From Kribbella qitaiheensis (GTDB lineage: Bacteria > Actinomycetota > Actinomycetes > Propionibacteriales > Kribbellaceae), in contig NZ_CP043661.1 in NCBI RefSeq assembly GCF_014217565.1, positions 1,426,001-1,490,000 of the forward strand: DNA of 64,000 bases, in the 5' to 3' direction. Made by a program: the position numbers and the translations under genes. This document shows positions 43,276-52,200 of the stretch, in pieces. The number at the start of each line of letters is the position of its first letter. The stretch's first letter is position 1. The notes beneath the pieces were generated by a model. That model was not told where the DNA came from and made no database searches. It was given only the letters and a program-made list of their open reading frames with translations.

Positions 43276-46258
43276 GTGACCATCGTTTCGCCATCCCAAC
43301 CGACCATCGGCCAACCGGCCAGCGGCCAGCCGACCAATGGCGCACCCGGTCAGTCGGCACCGAACCAGCTGACCGTCGTACGCCGTGACGGCAGCAGCGC
43401 CGCGTTCGACCCGACCAAGATCTCGGTCGCCCTGAGCAAAGCCTTCCTGGCCGTCGAGGGCACCGAGGCCGGCAGCAGCCATCGGGTCCGCGATCTCGTC
43501 ACCGACCTGACCGACCGCGTTGTCACCACCCTCACCAGCCGCGGCGACGCGCGGCGCAGCGTGCAGGTCGAGGACATCCAGGACCAGGTCGAGCTCGCCC
43601 TGATGCGGGCCGGCGAGCACCAGGTCGCCCGCGCCTACGTGCTGTACCGCGAGGAGCGCACCAAAGCCCGGACGCCCGACACAGCGGCCGAGCTCAGCAC
43701 CAAGCCGGTCATCAACGTCCGCGCGGCCGACGGCACCAGCGCACCGCTCGACGTCGAGCGCCTGCGCGTGATCGTCGCCGAGGCAGCGGCGGGTCTCGGA
43801 TCGGTCGACGCCGAGCTGATCCTGAACGAGACGCTCGGCTCTTGCTACGACGGCATCGCCCAGCACGAGGTCGAGCTCGCCCTGGTGATGGCGGCCCGCG
43901 GCTACGTCGAGACCGAGCCGGAGTACAGCTTCGCCGCCTCCCGGTTGCTGCTCGACCAGATTCGTCGCGAGACGCTCGGCCGCGTGCACGGTGAGCCGCG
44001 GCAGGCGAGCCAGGCCCGACATGGCCACGGCGTACGTCGACTACTTCCCGCTCTACATCCAGACCGGGATCGAGGCCGGGCTGCTCGACCCCGAGCTGGC
44101 CACCTTCGATCTGGCCAGGCTGGCCGCGGCGATCAAGCCGGAGCGCGACCTCGACTTCGCCTTCCTCGGCCTGCAGACCCTCTACGACCGCTATCTCCTG
44201 CACATCGACAAAACAAGGTTCGAGCTGCCGCAGGCCTTCTTCCTCCGGGTCGCGATGGGGATCTCCTTGAAGGAAGAGAACCGCGAGGAGCGCGCGCTCG
44301 AGTTCTATGAGCTGCTCAGCTCGTTCCGGTTCATGTCCTCGACGCCGACCCTGTTCAACTCCGGAACGACGCGGCCGCAACTGTCGTCCTGCTTCCTGAC
44401 CACGGTCGACGACGACCTGTCCGGCATCTTCGCCGGCATCCGCAACAACGCGCTGCTCGCCAAGTACTCCGGTGGACTCGGCAACGACTGGACCCCGGTC
44501 CGCGGCATCGGCGCCAAGATCCGCGGCACCAACGGCGAGTCGCAGGGCGTCGTACCGTTCCTCAAGATCGCCAACGACACCGCCGTCGCGGTCAACCAGG
44601 GAGGTAAGCGCAAGGGTGCGGTCTGCGCGTACCTCGAAACCTGGCACATGGACATCGAGGAGTTCCTCGACCTCCGCAAGAACACCGGCGACGAGCGCCG
44701 TCGTACCCATGACATGAACACCGCGAACTGGGTGCCCGACCTGTTCCTGCAGCGGGTCGAGGCCGGTGGCGACTGGACCCTGTTCTCCCCCGACGAGGTC
44801 CCGGACCTGCACGACCTGTACGGCGCGGCCTTCGCCACGGCGTACGAGAGCTACGAGCGGGCAGCGGATCGCGGCGAGATCCGGGTGTTCCGCCGGGTCA
44901 AGGCCGTCGACCTGTGGCGCCGGATGCTGACCGTGCTGTTCGAGACCGGTCACCCGTGGATCACCTTCAAGGACGCGTGCAACCTGCGCTCGCCGCAGCA
45001 GCACGACGGCGTGGTCCACTCGTCGAACCTGTGCACCGAGATCACCCTGAACACCACCGTCGACGAGACCGCGGTCTGCAACCTGGGCTCGGTCAACCTG
45101 GTCGCGCACCTGACCGGGACCGGCCTCACAGCCGCTGGTTTGGATGGCGAACTCCTCCGCGACACCGTGAAGACGGCAGTCCGGATGCTCGACAACGTGA
45201 TCGACGTGAACTTCTACACCACGCCGGAGTCGGAGCGCGCGAACCAGCGGCACCGTCCGGTCGGCCTCGGCCTGATGGGCTTCGCCGACGCGCTCTTCGC
45301 GCTGCGCATCCCCTACAGCTCCGACGCCGCCGTCGCGTTCGCCGACAGCTCGATGGAGCAGATCAGCTACCACGCGATCGAGGCCTCGAGCGACCTGGCC
45401 GCCGAGCGCGGCCGATACCAGACGTACGACGGATCACTGTGGAGCCAGGGCATCCTGCCGATCGACTCGCTGGAGCTGCTGCGGCAGGCCCGCAACGGCG
45501 ATCTGACCGTCGACACCGGCAAGGAGCTCGATTGGGACGTACTGCGGGTGAAGGTGCTCCGCGACGGCATGCGCAACTCGAACGTGCTGGCGATCGCGCC
45601 GACCGCGACGATCTCCAACATCTGCGGCGTGAGCCAGTCGATCGAGCCGATCTACCGCAACCTGTTCGTCAAGTCGAACATGTCGGGCGAGTTCACCGTC
45701 GCCAACCCGTACCTGGTCGCCGACCTGAAGGCGCGGGGGTTGTGGGACGCGGTGATGGTGTCGGACCTGAAGTACCACGACGGCATCCTGTCCCAGATCG
45801 ATCGCGTCCCGGCCGATCTGCGGGAGCTGTACGCGACGGCCTTCGAGATGGACCCGATGTGGCTGATCAAGGCGGCATCGCGTCGGCAGAAGTGGCTCGA
45901 CCAAGCCCAGTCGCTGAACCTCTACATGTCGGCTCCGTCCGGCAAGGCGCTCGACGAGCTCTACCGTTCAGCCTGGCGCTACGGGCTGAAGACGACCTAC
46001 TACCTGCGCTCGCAGTCGGCCACCCACGTGGAGAAGTCCACCCTGCAAGGGACGGACGGCCGGCTCAACGCAGTACCGGTCGCAGCCGCACCGGTCGCGG
46101 CAACTCCAACGCCGGCTCCCGTCGCATCGCCGATCACGACCAGCGCAGTACCGGCCACTCCCCCGGCGCCGGCGCCCGAAGTACCGATGGACGATTCATT
46201 GCTCGATGCACCTGCCGTCTGCCTGATCGACGACCCCGACTGCGAGGCCTGCCAATGA
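43276..46258 (+). CDS. nrdA: Ribonucleoside-diphosphate reductase alpha subunit, class I (reading frame interrupted by +1 base)
   Basis: 993 residues when repaired, from GTG 43276 (GGAGAG upstream). Two ATP-cone-like domains lie at the N-terminus ([20 protein letters not shown] and [20 protein letters not shown]). An extra C in CAGGCCCGACAT (44011-44022) shifts the frame; without it [20 protein letters not shown] follows. Catalytic marks are intact: [21 protein letters not shown] (NxCxE), [30 protein letters not shown] with the tyrosine pair, and the C-terminal CEAC. It reduces nucleoside diphosphates with NrdB. The stop overlaps nrdB. Confidence 0.88.
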
Positions 46259-47334
46259 CCACCACCAGCAACGTGACCGGACTCGGTTCGATCGCCGTCG
46301 GCGCTTCCCGGATCGAGGTCGCCGACAAGGCGATGATCAACGCCCGCGCGGACGTGAATCAACTGCTGCCGTTGAAGTACCAGTGGGCCTGGGAAAAATA
46401 TCTTGCCGGGTGCAACAACCACTGGATGCCGACCGAGGTCTCGATGCAGGCCGACATCGCGCTGTGGCAGCGTCCGACAGGGGCCAAGGACGGCCTGACC
46501 GAGGACGAGCGGCTGATGCTGAAGCGCAACCTCGGCTTCTTCGCCACCGCGGAGTCGCTGGTCGCGAACAACATCGTGCTCGCGGTCTACCGCCAGCTCA
46601 CCAACCCCGAATGCCGTCAGTACCTGCTCCGCCAGGCGTTCGAAGAGGCCGTGCACACGCACACCTTCCAGTACATCTGCACGTCGCTCGGGCTGGACGA
46701 GGGTGAGCTGTTCAACATGTACCGCGAGGTGCCGTCGATCTCCGACAAGGATGCCTGGGCGCTCAAGTACACCCAGCACCTGGAGGATCCCGACTTCAAG
46801 ACCGGTACGCCGGAGACCGACACCGACTTCCTCCGCGATCTGATCGCGTTCTACGTGGTCTTCGAGGGGATGTGGTTCTACACCGGCTTCGCGCAGATCC
46901 TGTCGCTCGGCCGGCGGAACAAGATGGTCGGTATCGCCGAGCAGTACCAGTACATCCTGCGCGATGAGTCGATCCATCTGAACTTCGGCATCGACTGCAT
47001 CAACCAGATCAAGCTGGAGAACCCGCACCTGTGGACCGAGGCGTTCCAGGCCGAGGTGCGCCAGATGCTCACCGAGGCCTGCGAACTCGAGGTCGCCTAC
47101 GGCCGCGCCACGATGCCGAACGGCATGCTCGGCCTCACCGCCGACCTGTGCGAGCAGTACATGCACTTCGTCACCGATCGCCGCGCCGAGCAGATCGGCA
47201 TCAAGCCCATCTTCGGCGAAACCCGCAACCCCTTCGGCTGGATGTCCGAAGTGATGGACCTCAAGAAGGAGAAGAACTTCTTCGAGACCCGAGTCATCGA
47301 ATACCAATCCGGCGGCGGCCTCAGCTGGGACTGA
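46255..47334 (+). CDS. nrdB: Ribonucleoside-diphosphate reductase beta subunit, class Ic type (Phe at the radical Tyr site)
   Basis: 359 residues, ATGA-coupled to nrdA. It reads [16 protein letters not shown], then [17 protein letters not shown], then [14 protein letters not shown]. The metal ligands are Glu 100, Glu 131, His 134 and the later Glu and ExxH. The position of the radical tyrosine of class Ia/Ib (Y122 in E. coli) is Phe 138 in EEAVHTHTF. This and the first-ligand Glu match the Chlamydia trachomatis class Ic R2, which uses a Mn(IV)/Fe(III) cofactor. It ends before a strong palindromic terminator. Confidence 0.9.
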   Translation: MTTTSNVTGLGSIAVGASRIEVADKAMINARADVNQLLPLKYQWAWEKYLAGCNNHWMPTEVSMQADIALWQRPTGAKDGLTEDERLMLKRNLGFFATAESLVANNIVLAVYRQLTNPECRQYLLRQAFEEAVHTHTFQYICTSLGLDEGELFNMYREVPSISDKDAWALKYTQHLEDPDFKTGTPETDTDFLRDLIAFYVVFEGMWFYTGFAQILSLGRRNKMVGIAEQYQYILRDESIHLNFGIDCINQIKLENPHLWTEAFQAEVRQMLTEACELEVAYGRATMPNGMLGLTADLCEQYMHFVTDRRAEQIGIKPIFGETRNPFGWMSEVMDLKKEKNFFETRVIEYQSGGGLSWD

Positions 47335-47355
47335 AGTAGCTGCCGAAGGACTCAG

Positions 47356-47403
47356 TTGCGTCCGAAGGGCCGGGGGTCCTGCCCCTCGGTCCTTCGGACG
47401 CAA
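47356..47403. terminator. Palindromic terminator after nrdB
   Basis: TTGCGTCCGAAGG (47356-47368) and CCTTCGGACGCAA (47391-47403) pair perfectly, with an inner GC-rich pairing. It sits 21 bases after the nrdB stop, between convergent genes. The stem core GTCCGAAG recurs in the terminator at 61187. The stretch 47404-47585 holds nothing further that I recognise. Confidence 0.75.
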
Positions 47404-47585
47404 GTGCGCCGGTTGGTTCTCGCGTTAGCTGGAGACCTCTTGTCAACATCGAGGCCCGATCCCACCCCGGACCACTGCCTGGCTGAACGTCCGGTCTCCC
47501 CGCCCGAGGCCGGCAGACCCAGCTGACCAACCGCGTCCAGGCGTCCGTCCTCGCGCAGCACGCCGGCCACACCTGAGCGCAGGGG

Positions 47586-47858
47586 TCAGCTGTAGGTGAC
47601 GTCCAGGACTCCGATGACCTTGTCCAGGCGGGCGGCGACTCGGCCGGCGTCGAAGCCGGCGCCTTCGACGACGATGTGGAGGGTGCAGGTTTCCAGGCAG
47701 AGTTTGAGTTCGCGGACGTCGTAGGGGTTCAGCTGGACGGCGATTCGGGCCAGTAGGCCGCGCGTCTCTACTACATCTGCGGTGAACGTGGTCAGGACGC
47801 GCTCCGGTACTGCGTACGTAGGCGCAGCCTCCGCCGTACGACTGTCGACCATCGTCAT
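47586..47858 (-). CDS. Small ACT-domain-like protein coupled to cimA
   Basis: 90 residues. Residues 18-88 fit an ACT beta-alpha-beta-beta-alpha-beta pattern (VLTTFTADVVETRGLLARIA, then TLHIVVEGAGFDAGRVAARL and VIGVLDVTY), similar to the IlvN regulatory fold. Its ATG overlaps the cimA stop (ATGA). This suggests a separate regulatory subunit for citramalate synthase, or a small amino-acid sensor. I do not recognise a named family, so the role is inference. Confidence 0.6.
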   Translation of the reverse strand: MTMVDSRTAEAAPTYAVPERVLTTFTADVVETRGLLARIAVQLNPYDVRELKLCLETCTLHIVVEGAGFDAGRVAARLDKVIGVLDVTYS

Positions 47859-49453
47859 CGGACGTCCTCCTTGTGGCGAAGCAGGCCGAAGGTGACGCCG
47901 TCGACCAGCGCCTCCCAGGAAGCCTCGACGATGTTGTGCCCGACCCCGACCGTCACCCAGGAACCTTCCCCGTCGGCCGTCTCGATCAGAACTCTGATGA
48001 CCGCGTCCGTGCCATGACCCTGGTCGAGGATCCGGACCTTGTAGTCACGCAGGTCGAACTTGTTCACCACCGGGTAGGCGCGTTCGATCGCGGACCGCAA
48101 GGCGTGGTCGAGCGCATTCACGGGGCCATTCCCCTCGCCGGTGACGATCTCGCGATCCCCACCCGCCACCAGCTTCACCGTCGCCTCGGAGACGGCTTCA
48201 CCCTCGGCGCGCGATTCGGTGATCACCCGCCACGACTCGACATCGAAGAAGCTCGGCCGGGCACCGGCGACCTCCTCGGTCAGCAGCAGTTCGAACGACG
48301 CGTCGGCGGCCTCGAACGTGTACCCGCGCGACTCCATCTCTTTCACCCGGTCCGTCACCCGGCTGACCAGTTCACGGTCGTTGCCGAGGTCGAAGCCGAG
48401 TTCGCGGCCCTTCAACTCGACACTCGCCCGGCCGGCCATCTCCGAGACGAGCATCCTCATGTCGTTGCCCACCAAGGCCGGATCCGTGTGCTGGTAGAGA
48501 TCGGGATCCACCTTGATGGCGCTGGCGTGCAGGCCCGCCTTGTGGGCAAACGCTGACACCCCGACGTACGGCTGCCGGTTCGACGGCGGCACGTTCGTCA
48601 CTTCGGCGATCGCATGCGCGATCCGATACGACTCGGCCAGCCGGCCGGGCGGAAGGAGTTGCATCCCGCGCTTGAGTTCGAGGTTGGCGACGACCGCGAG
48701 CAGGTCCGCGTTGCCGGTGCGTTCGCCGTACCCGTTGATCGTGCCCTGGACGTGCGTGCAGCCGGCCTCGACCGCGGCGATCGAGTTCGCGACCGCGCAG
48801 CCGCCGTCGTTGTGGGCGTGGATGCCGAGCCGGGCACCCGTCGACTCCAGTACGTCGCGGACGATGTCCTGCAGTTCGCGCGGCAGCGTGCCACCGTTCG
48901 TGTCGCACAAAGCGACCACATCGGCGCCCGCCTCGGCCGCGACCCGTACTACTTCCAGCGCGTACGCCCGGTTGGCCCGATACCCGTCGAAGAAGTGCTC
49001 TGTGTCGAGAAAGACCCGCTGCCCACTCGACCGCAGGTGCCGCACGGTCTCGCCGACCATCCGCAGGTTCTCGTCCAAGGTTGTCCGCAGCGCCCGCTCG
49101 ACATGCGCATCGTGGCTCTTGGCAACCAATGTGACCACCGACGCACCGGACTCGCGAAGGGCCGCGACCTGAGCGTCGTCGGCGGCTACCGAACCCGGCT
49201 TGCAGGTCGCACCGAAGGCAGCGAAGGTCGCGTGCCGCAGGTGCAATTCAGTCCTCGCCCGGGAGAAGAACTCGGTGTCCTTCGGTACTGCGCCTGGCCA
49301 CCCGCCCTCGATGAAGCCCACTCCGAGGTCGTCCAGGTGCTGCGCAATGGCGATCTTGTCCGCCACGGACAGCGCCAGACCCTCCTGCTGCGCACCGTCG
49401 CGCAGAGTCGTGTCATAGACGTGGAACTCATCGGCCTCGGCGGGTGTGCTCAC
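47855..49453 (-). CDS. cimA: Citramalate synthase
   Basis: 532 residues from GTG 49453 with GGAAGG upstream. The DRE-TIM metallolyase signature is YDTTLRDGAQQEGLALSVAD, followed by CDTNGGTLP, GIHAHNDGGCAVANSIAAVE and NGYGERTGNADLLAVV. A C-terminal LeuA-type allosteric domain (about residues 400-530) is present. It condenses pyruvate and acetyl-CoA to citramalate for isoleucine; the YVGVSAFAHKAGLHASAI segment is typical of CimA/homocitrate-type members. Behind a leader-peptide attenuator, and coupled to an ACT-domain gene. Confidence 0.9.
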   Translation of the reverse strand: MSTPAEADEFHVYDTTLRDGAQQEGLALSVADKIAIAQHLDDLGVGFIEGGWPGAVPKDTEFFSRARTELHLRHATFAAFGATCKPGSVAADDAQVAALRESGASVVTLVAKSHDAHVERALRTTLDENLRMVGETVRHLRSSGQRVFLDTEHFFDGYRANRAYALEVVRVAAEAGADVVALCDTNGGTLPRELQDIVRDVLESTGARLGIHAHNDGGCAVANSIAAVEAGCTHVQGTINGYGERTGNADLLAVVANLELKRGMQLLPPGRLAESYRIAHAIAEVTNVPPSNRQPYVGVSAFAHKAGLHASAIKVDPDLYQHTDPALVGNDMRMLVSEMAGRASVELKGRELGFDLGNDRELVSRVTDRVKEMESRGYTFEAADASFELLLTEEVAGARPSFFDVESWRVITESRAEGEAVSEATVKLVAGGDREIVTGEGNGPVNALDHALRSAIERAYPVVNKFDLRDYKVRILDQGHGTDAVIRVLIETADGEGSWVTVGVGHNIVEASWEALVDGVTFGLLRHKEDVR

Positions 49454-49497
49454 GATGTCGCCTTCCGTGGACAAAAAGGTCGGTGCTGCAGGCAAAC

Positions 49498-49525
49498 AAA
49501 AAACCTCCCGCAGGGTGCGAGAGGT
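49498..49525 (-). terminator. Attenuator terminator in the cimA leader
   Basis: On the minus strand ACCTCTCGCA, a CCC loop and TGCGGGAGGT form a 10-bp stem followed at once by TTTTTT. It is 45 bases ahead of the cimA start and within its leader, the layout of a transcription attenuator rather than an end-of-gene terminator. Confidence 0.85.
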
Positions 49526-49527
49526 TT

Positions 49528-49557
49528 GCGCGCTCAGGTACTGCCTGCTGAGCGCGC
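49528..49557 (-). promoter_or_regulatory. Pause or antiterminator hairpin in the cimA leader
   Basis: GCGCGCTCAG (49528-49537) and CTGAGCGCGC (49548-49557) pair perfectly over ten bases. The stem begins at the base after the leader-peptide stop codon, so a ribosome stalled in the peptide would prevent it from forming. Confidence 0.75.
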
Positions 49558-49584
49558 TCAAGTAATAATGTTCTGGGTCTTCAT
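49558..49584 (-). CDS. 8-residue leader peptide (MKTQNIIT) of cimA
   Basis: ATG 49584 to TGA 49560-49558 encodes M-K-T-Q-N-I-I-T. The Ile-Ile-Thr end fits control by isoleucine and its precursor threonine, and citramalate feeds isoleucine synthesis. The stop abuts the first hairpin and a terminator follows. No Shine-Dalgarno sequence is evident, so the transcript may be leaderless. It is too short for most gene finders. Confidence 0.65.
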   Translation of the reverse strand: MKTQNIIT

Positions 49585-49689
49585 AACGATTTGAGTGTGC
49601 CACAGCTCGTCCGAGGTACGGCGGATTGTCTCGGAAAGCGGACATCCGGTACGCCGATCAGTACTGCGGCGCTGCCCCCAGTCCAGATT

Positions 49690-50739
49690 TCAGGTGGAGT
49701 AAGGGCCGGTTGACTCTCTGATGACCAATTCCGGGCGCATCAGCAGGGATTGGCCGTGCATCGGGGTGCCGCTTTCGATTCCGGTCCGGAGGTTGGCGAA
49801 GGCGGCTGCGGCCATCTCTGCCAGTGGCTGGCGGATCGTGGTGAGGGGCGGGGAGGCCAGGTCGGCCAGGACGATGTCGTCGAAGCCGATGACCGATACG
49901 TCCGAGGCGATCCGTAGGCCGGCGTCGCGGATGCCGGCGCAGACACCGAGGGCGCACATGTCGTTGATGGCGACGATCGCGGTGGGCGGGTCCGGCTCGG
50001 CGAGCAGCTCCGCCGCGGCGGTCCGGCCGAGGCCGGCCACGTCGAGGTCGCCGTAGCTGTGGTCTGCCCCGCCGGACCACACCAGCGCATCGGCCGGATC
50101 GAGCCCGGCATCCTCCAGTGCGTCCGAGAAGCCGCGGAAGCGTTCGCGGCGGTTCACGCTGCCGAGCGCTCCCGAGACGAAGGCGAGCCGTCGGTGCCCA
50201 AGTTCGATCAGATGACGAGCCGCCAACCGGGCGCCCAGAACGTTGTCCAGGCTGATGTTGACCAGGCTCTCGTGGTCGCCGACCTGCGCAGTGCGGTCAA
50301 AGGCGACCAGGCTGAGGCCTTCGCCGACCATCGGCATCATGTGCTCCAGCGAAGGCAGCGAGGAGCACAGCACCACGCCGCCGATCCCGTCCGACCAGAG
50401 CTCTTCGACATACCTGCGCTCGCGCTCCGGATCACGCTCGGAGTTGCAGAGCAGCACGTGGTACCCGGCTTCCAGCGCGGCTGCCTCCAGGTGCCGGGCG
50501 AAAGTCCCCCAGAACGGGTTCGCGACCGATGGAACCACCAGGCCGATCACCTGGTTGCGCCCGGTGCGGAGCTGGCGGGCGGCGCGGTTCGGCCGGTAAC
50601 CGAGCTGCTCGATGGCGGTCTCGACCCGGCGCCGGGTGGCCGGCAGCATCCGGCCCGCGCGGCCGTTGAGCAGGTTCGACACCGTGCTCGGCGACACCCC
50701 CGCCTCCGCGGCAACCTGGTAGATCGTCACACCAGCCAT
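49690..50739 (-). CDS. LacI-family transcriptional regulator
   Basis: 349 residues from ATG 50739. The helix-turn-helix is TIYQVAAEAGVSPSTVSNLL with the hinge YRPNRAARQLRTGRNQVIG. The periplasmic-binding-like domain follows (LVVPSVANPFWGTFARHLEA, DGIGGVVLCSS, VIGFDDIVLADLASPPLTTI). It is divergent from the oligosaccharide importer and the following lyase genes and probably represses them until an oligo-uronate inducer binds. Direct repeats at 50835 are candidate operators. Confidence 0.9.
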   Translation of the reverse strand: MAGVTIYQVAAEAGVSPSTVSNLLNGRAGRMLPATRRRVETAIEQLGYRPNRAARQLRTGRNQVIGLVVPSVANPFWGTFARHLEAAALEAGYHVLLCNSERDPERERRYVEELWSDGIGGVVLCSSLPSLEHMMPMVGEGLSLVAFDRTAQVGDHESLVNISLDNVLGARLAARHLIELGHRRLAFVSGALGSVNRRERFRGFSDALEDAGLDPADALVWSGGADHSYGDLDVAGLGRTAAAELLAEPDPPTAIVAINDMCALGVCAGIRDAGLRIASDVSVIGFDDIVLADLASPPLTTIRQPLAEMAAAAFANLRTGIESGTPMHGQSLLMRPELVIRESTGPYST

Positions 50740-50834
50740 TCCGTACCCCTCCCGGTCATCCCCTGAGCGTAGCGGCCAAGCCCACCGAGGGCCAGCCATT
50801 GACAATCCGGAAGTGTCCCCTCGATTATCGCTAG

Positions 50835-50859
50835 ATCGATGCACCGGTAAATCGATGCA
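50835..50859. promoter_or_regulatory. Direct repeats, probable LacI operator
   Basis: ATCGATGCA occurs at 50835-50843 and again at 50851-50859, 16 bases apart, in the gap between the LacI gene and the binding-protein gene. Each copy contains the self-complementary ATCGAT. The spacing puts both copies on the same helix face less than two turns apart. Confidence 0.6.
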
Positions 50860-50886
50860 TCACTACTCCCGGAGGGGATGAGGTCG

Positions 50887-52200
50887 ATGGACCGGCAGCC
50901 AGCGGGCAGCACAAGGCGACAATTCGGTCAGCGGGCAGGCCTGGCGATGCTCGGGCTGGTGGCGGTCGGCTGCGGTGGGCCCGCACCGGCCAAGCCCGGC
51001 CAGAGCGACAAGGTGACCGGCGAGATCCGGATGATCACCCCGATCTTCGAAGGCTCGGACGGCGCCAAGGTGCTGTCGGGCCTGATGGCCGACTTCACCA
51101 AGCAGTACCCGGACGTGAAGATCGTCCCGGACTACACGACGTACGCGAAGCTCAACGAGAAGCTGACCACCTCGCTGGCCAGCGGACGCCCGTACGACGT
51201 GATGCTGATGGGCGTCGGCTGGATTCCCCCGTTCGCGGCGAAGGGGGTGCTCGCCGACCTCGGTGAGAGCGAGAGCGCGCTGACCAGTCTGTACAGCGAG
51301 CGCGTGGTCGCACCAGGCGTGTACGACGGCAAGGTCTACGCCCGGCCGATCATGCTGGACACCCGGTACGGCTACTACCGCAAGGATCTGTTCAAGCAGG
51401 CCGGGCTCGATCCGGAGAAGCCGCCGACGACCTTCGCGGAGATCCGCGACTACGCGCGCAAGCTGACCGTCCGCGACGGCAGCGGCAAACTGACCCGGGC
51501 CGGGATCGACATCCTCGGCATCGATCTGCGGCAGGGGTTCGAGACGCTGATGTGGGCGGCCGGTGGTGATCTGTTCACGCCGGACGGAAAGGTGGCGTTC
51601 AACTCCCCCAAGGCGGTCAGCGCGCTGCAGTTGATGACGGACATCATCCGCACCGACAAGTCCGAGGACTTCGGCTTCACCGAGCCGGGCGCGGCGACCG
51701 GCGTACCGATCGTGCAGGGTCGCGCCGCGATGATGCTCGGCCACAACAACACCTGGCAGGAGTTCGAGCAGAACGCGCCGAACCTGGTCAAGGACGGCCA
51801 GGTCGGGTTCTTCGTGGTCACCGGCGAGCGGCCGGCGCTGTTCCAGGGCGGCACGATCGGCGCGGTGTCGGCGAAGTCCAAGCAGCAGGCGGCAGCCAAG
51901 GAATGGGTCAAGTACCTCGCCTCCGCACAGCCGTCGTTGCGGGCGAACCAGCAACGCGGCAATGTGCCGGCGCTGAAGAGCCTCGTGTCGTCGGAGTACG
52001 TGCAGAAGAACCCGGCGGTCCAGTTCGCGATGAAGAACCTCGATCACGCGTACTCCGAGGGTGGCGTGCCAGCCTGGCTCCAGATTCGGGGCGATTTCAA
52101 GGCGGCGATCGAGTCGGCGCTGCTGGGCAAGACGACCCCGCAGCAGGCGCTGGACGACCTGGCCAAGAAGGCCGAAGCCGCGATCGCCTCCGGTAAATGA
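50887..52200 (+). CDS. Extracellular solute-binding lipoprotein, oligosaccharide ABC transporter
   Basis: About 437 residues from ATG 50887 (GAGGGG nine bases upstream; ATG 50878 is too close to it). STRRQFGQRAG is a twin-arginine-like start and LVAVGCGG the lipobox, so the protein should be lipid-anchored outside. The body is a family 1 binding protein (DYTTYAKLNEKLTTSLASGR, then FKQAGLDPEKPPTTFAEIRD and AWLQIRGDFKAAIESALLGK). Context with alginate-type lyases suggests unsaturated uronate oligomers as ligand. It is the first gene of the locus. Confidence 0.88.
   Translation: MDRQPAGSTRRQFGQRAGLAMLGLVAVGCGGPAPAKPGQSDKVTGEIRMITPIFEGSDGAKVLSGLMADFTKQYPDVKIVPDYTTYAKLNEKLTTSLASGRPYDVMLMGVGWIPPFAAKGVLADLGESESALTSLYSERVVAPGVYDGKVYARPIMLDTRYGYYRKDLFKQAGLDPEKPPTTFAEIRDYARKLTVRDGSGKLTRAGIDILGIDLRQGFETLMWAAGGDLFTPDGKVAFNSPKAVSALQLMTDIIRTDKSEDFGFTEPGAATGVPIVQGRAAMMLGHNNTWQEFEQNAPNLVKDGQVGFFVVTGERPALFQGGTIGAVSAKSKQQAAAKEWVKYLASAQPSLRANQQRGNVPALKSLVSSEYVQKNPAVQFAMKNLDHAYSEGGVPAWLQIRGDFKAAIESALLGKTTPQQALDDLAKKAEAAIASGK

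Noticed and set aside
43991-44310. Programmed +1 frameshifting in nrdA
   Set aside because: Seven other unrelated genes have the same kind of break at the same GGCCG context, and no slippery stop-codon structure is shared. A sequence error explains all of them more simply.
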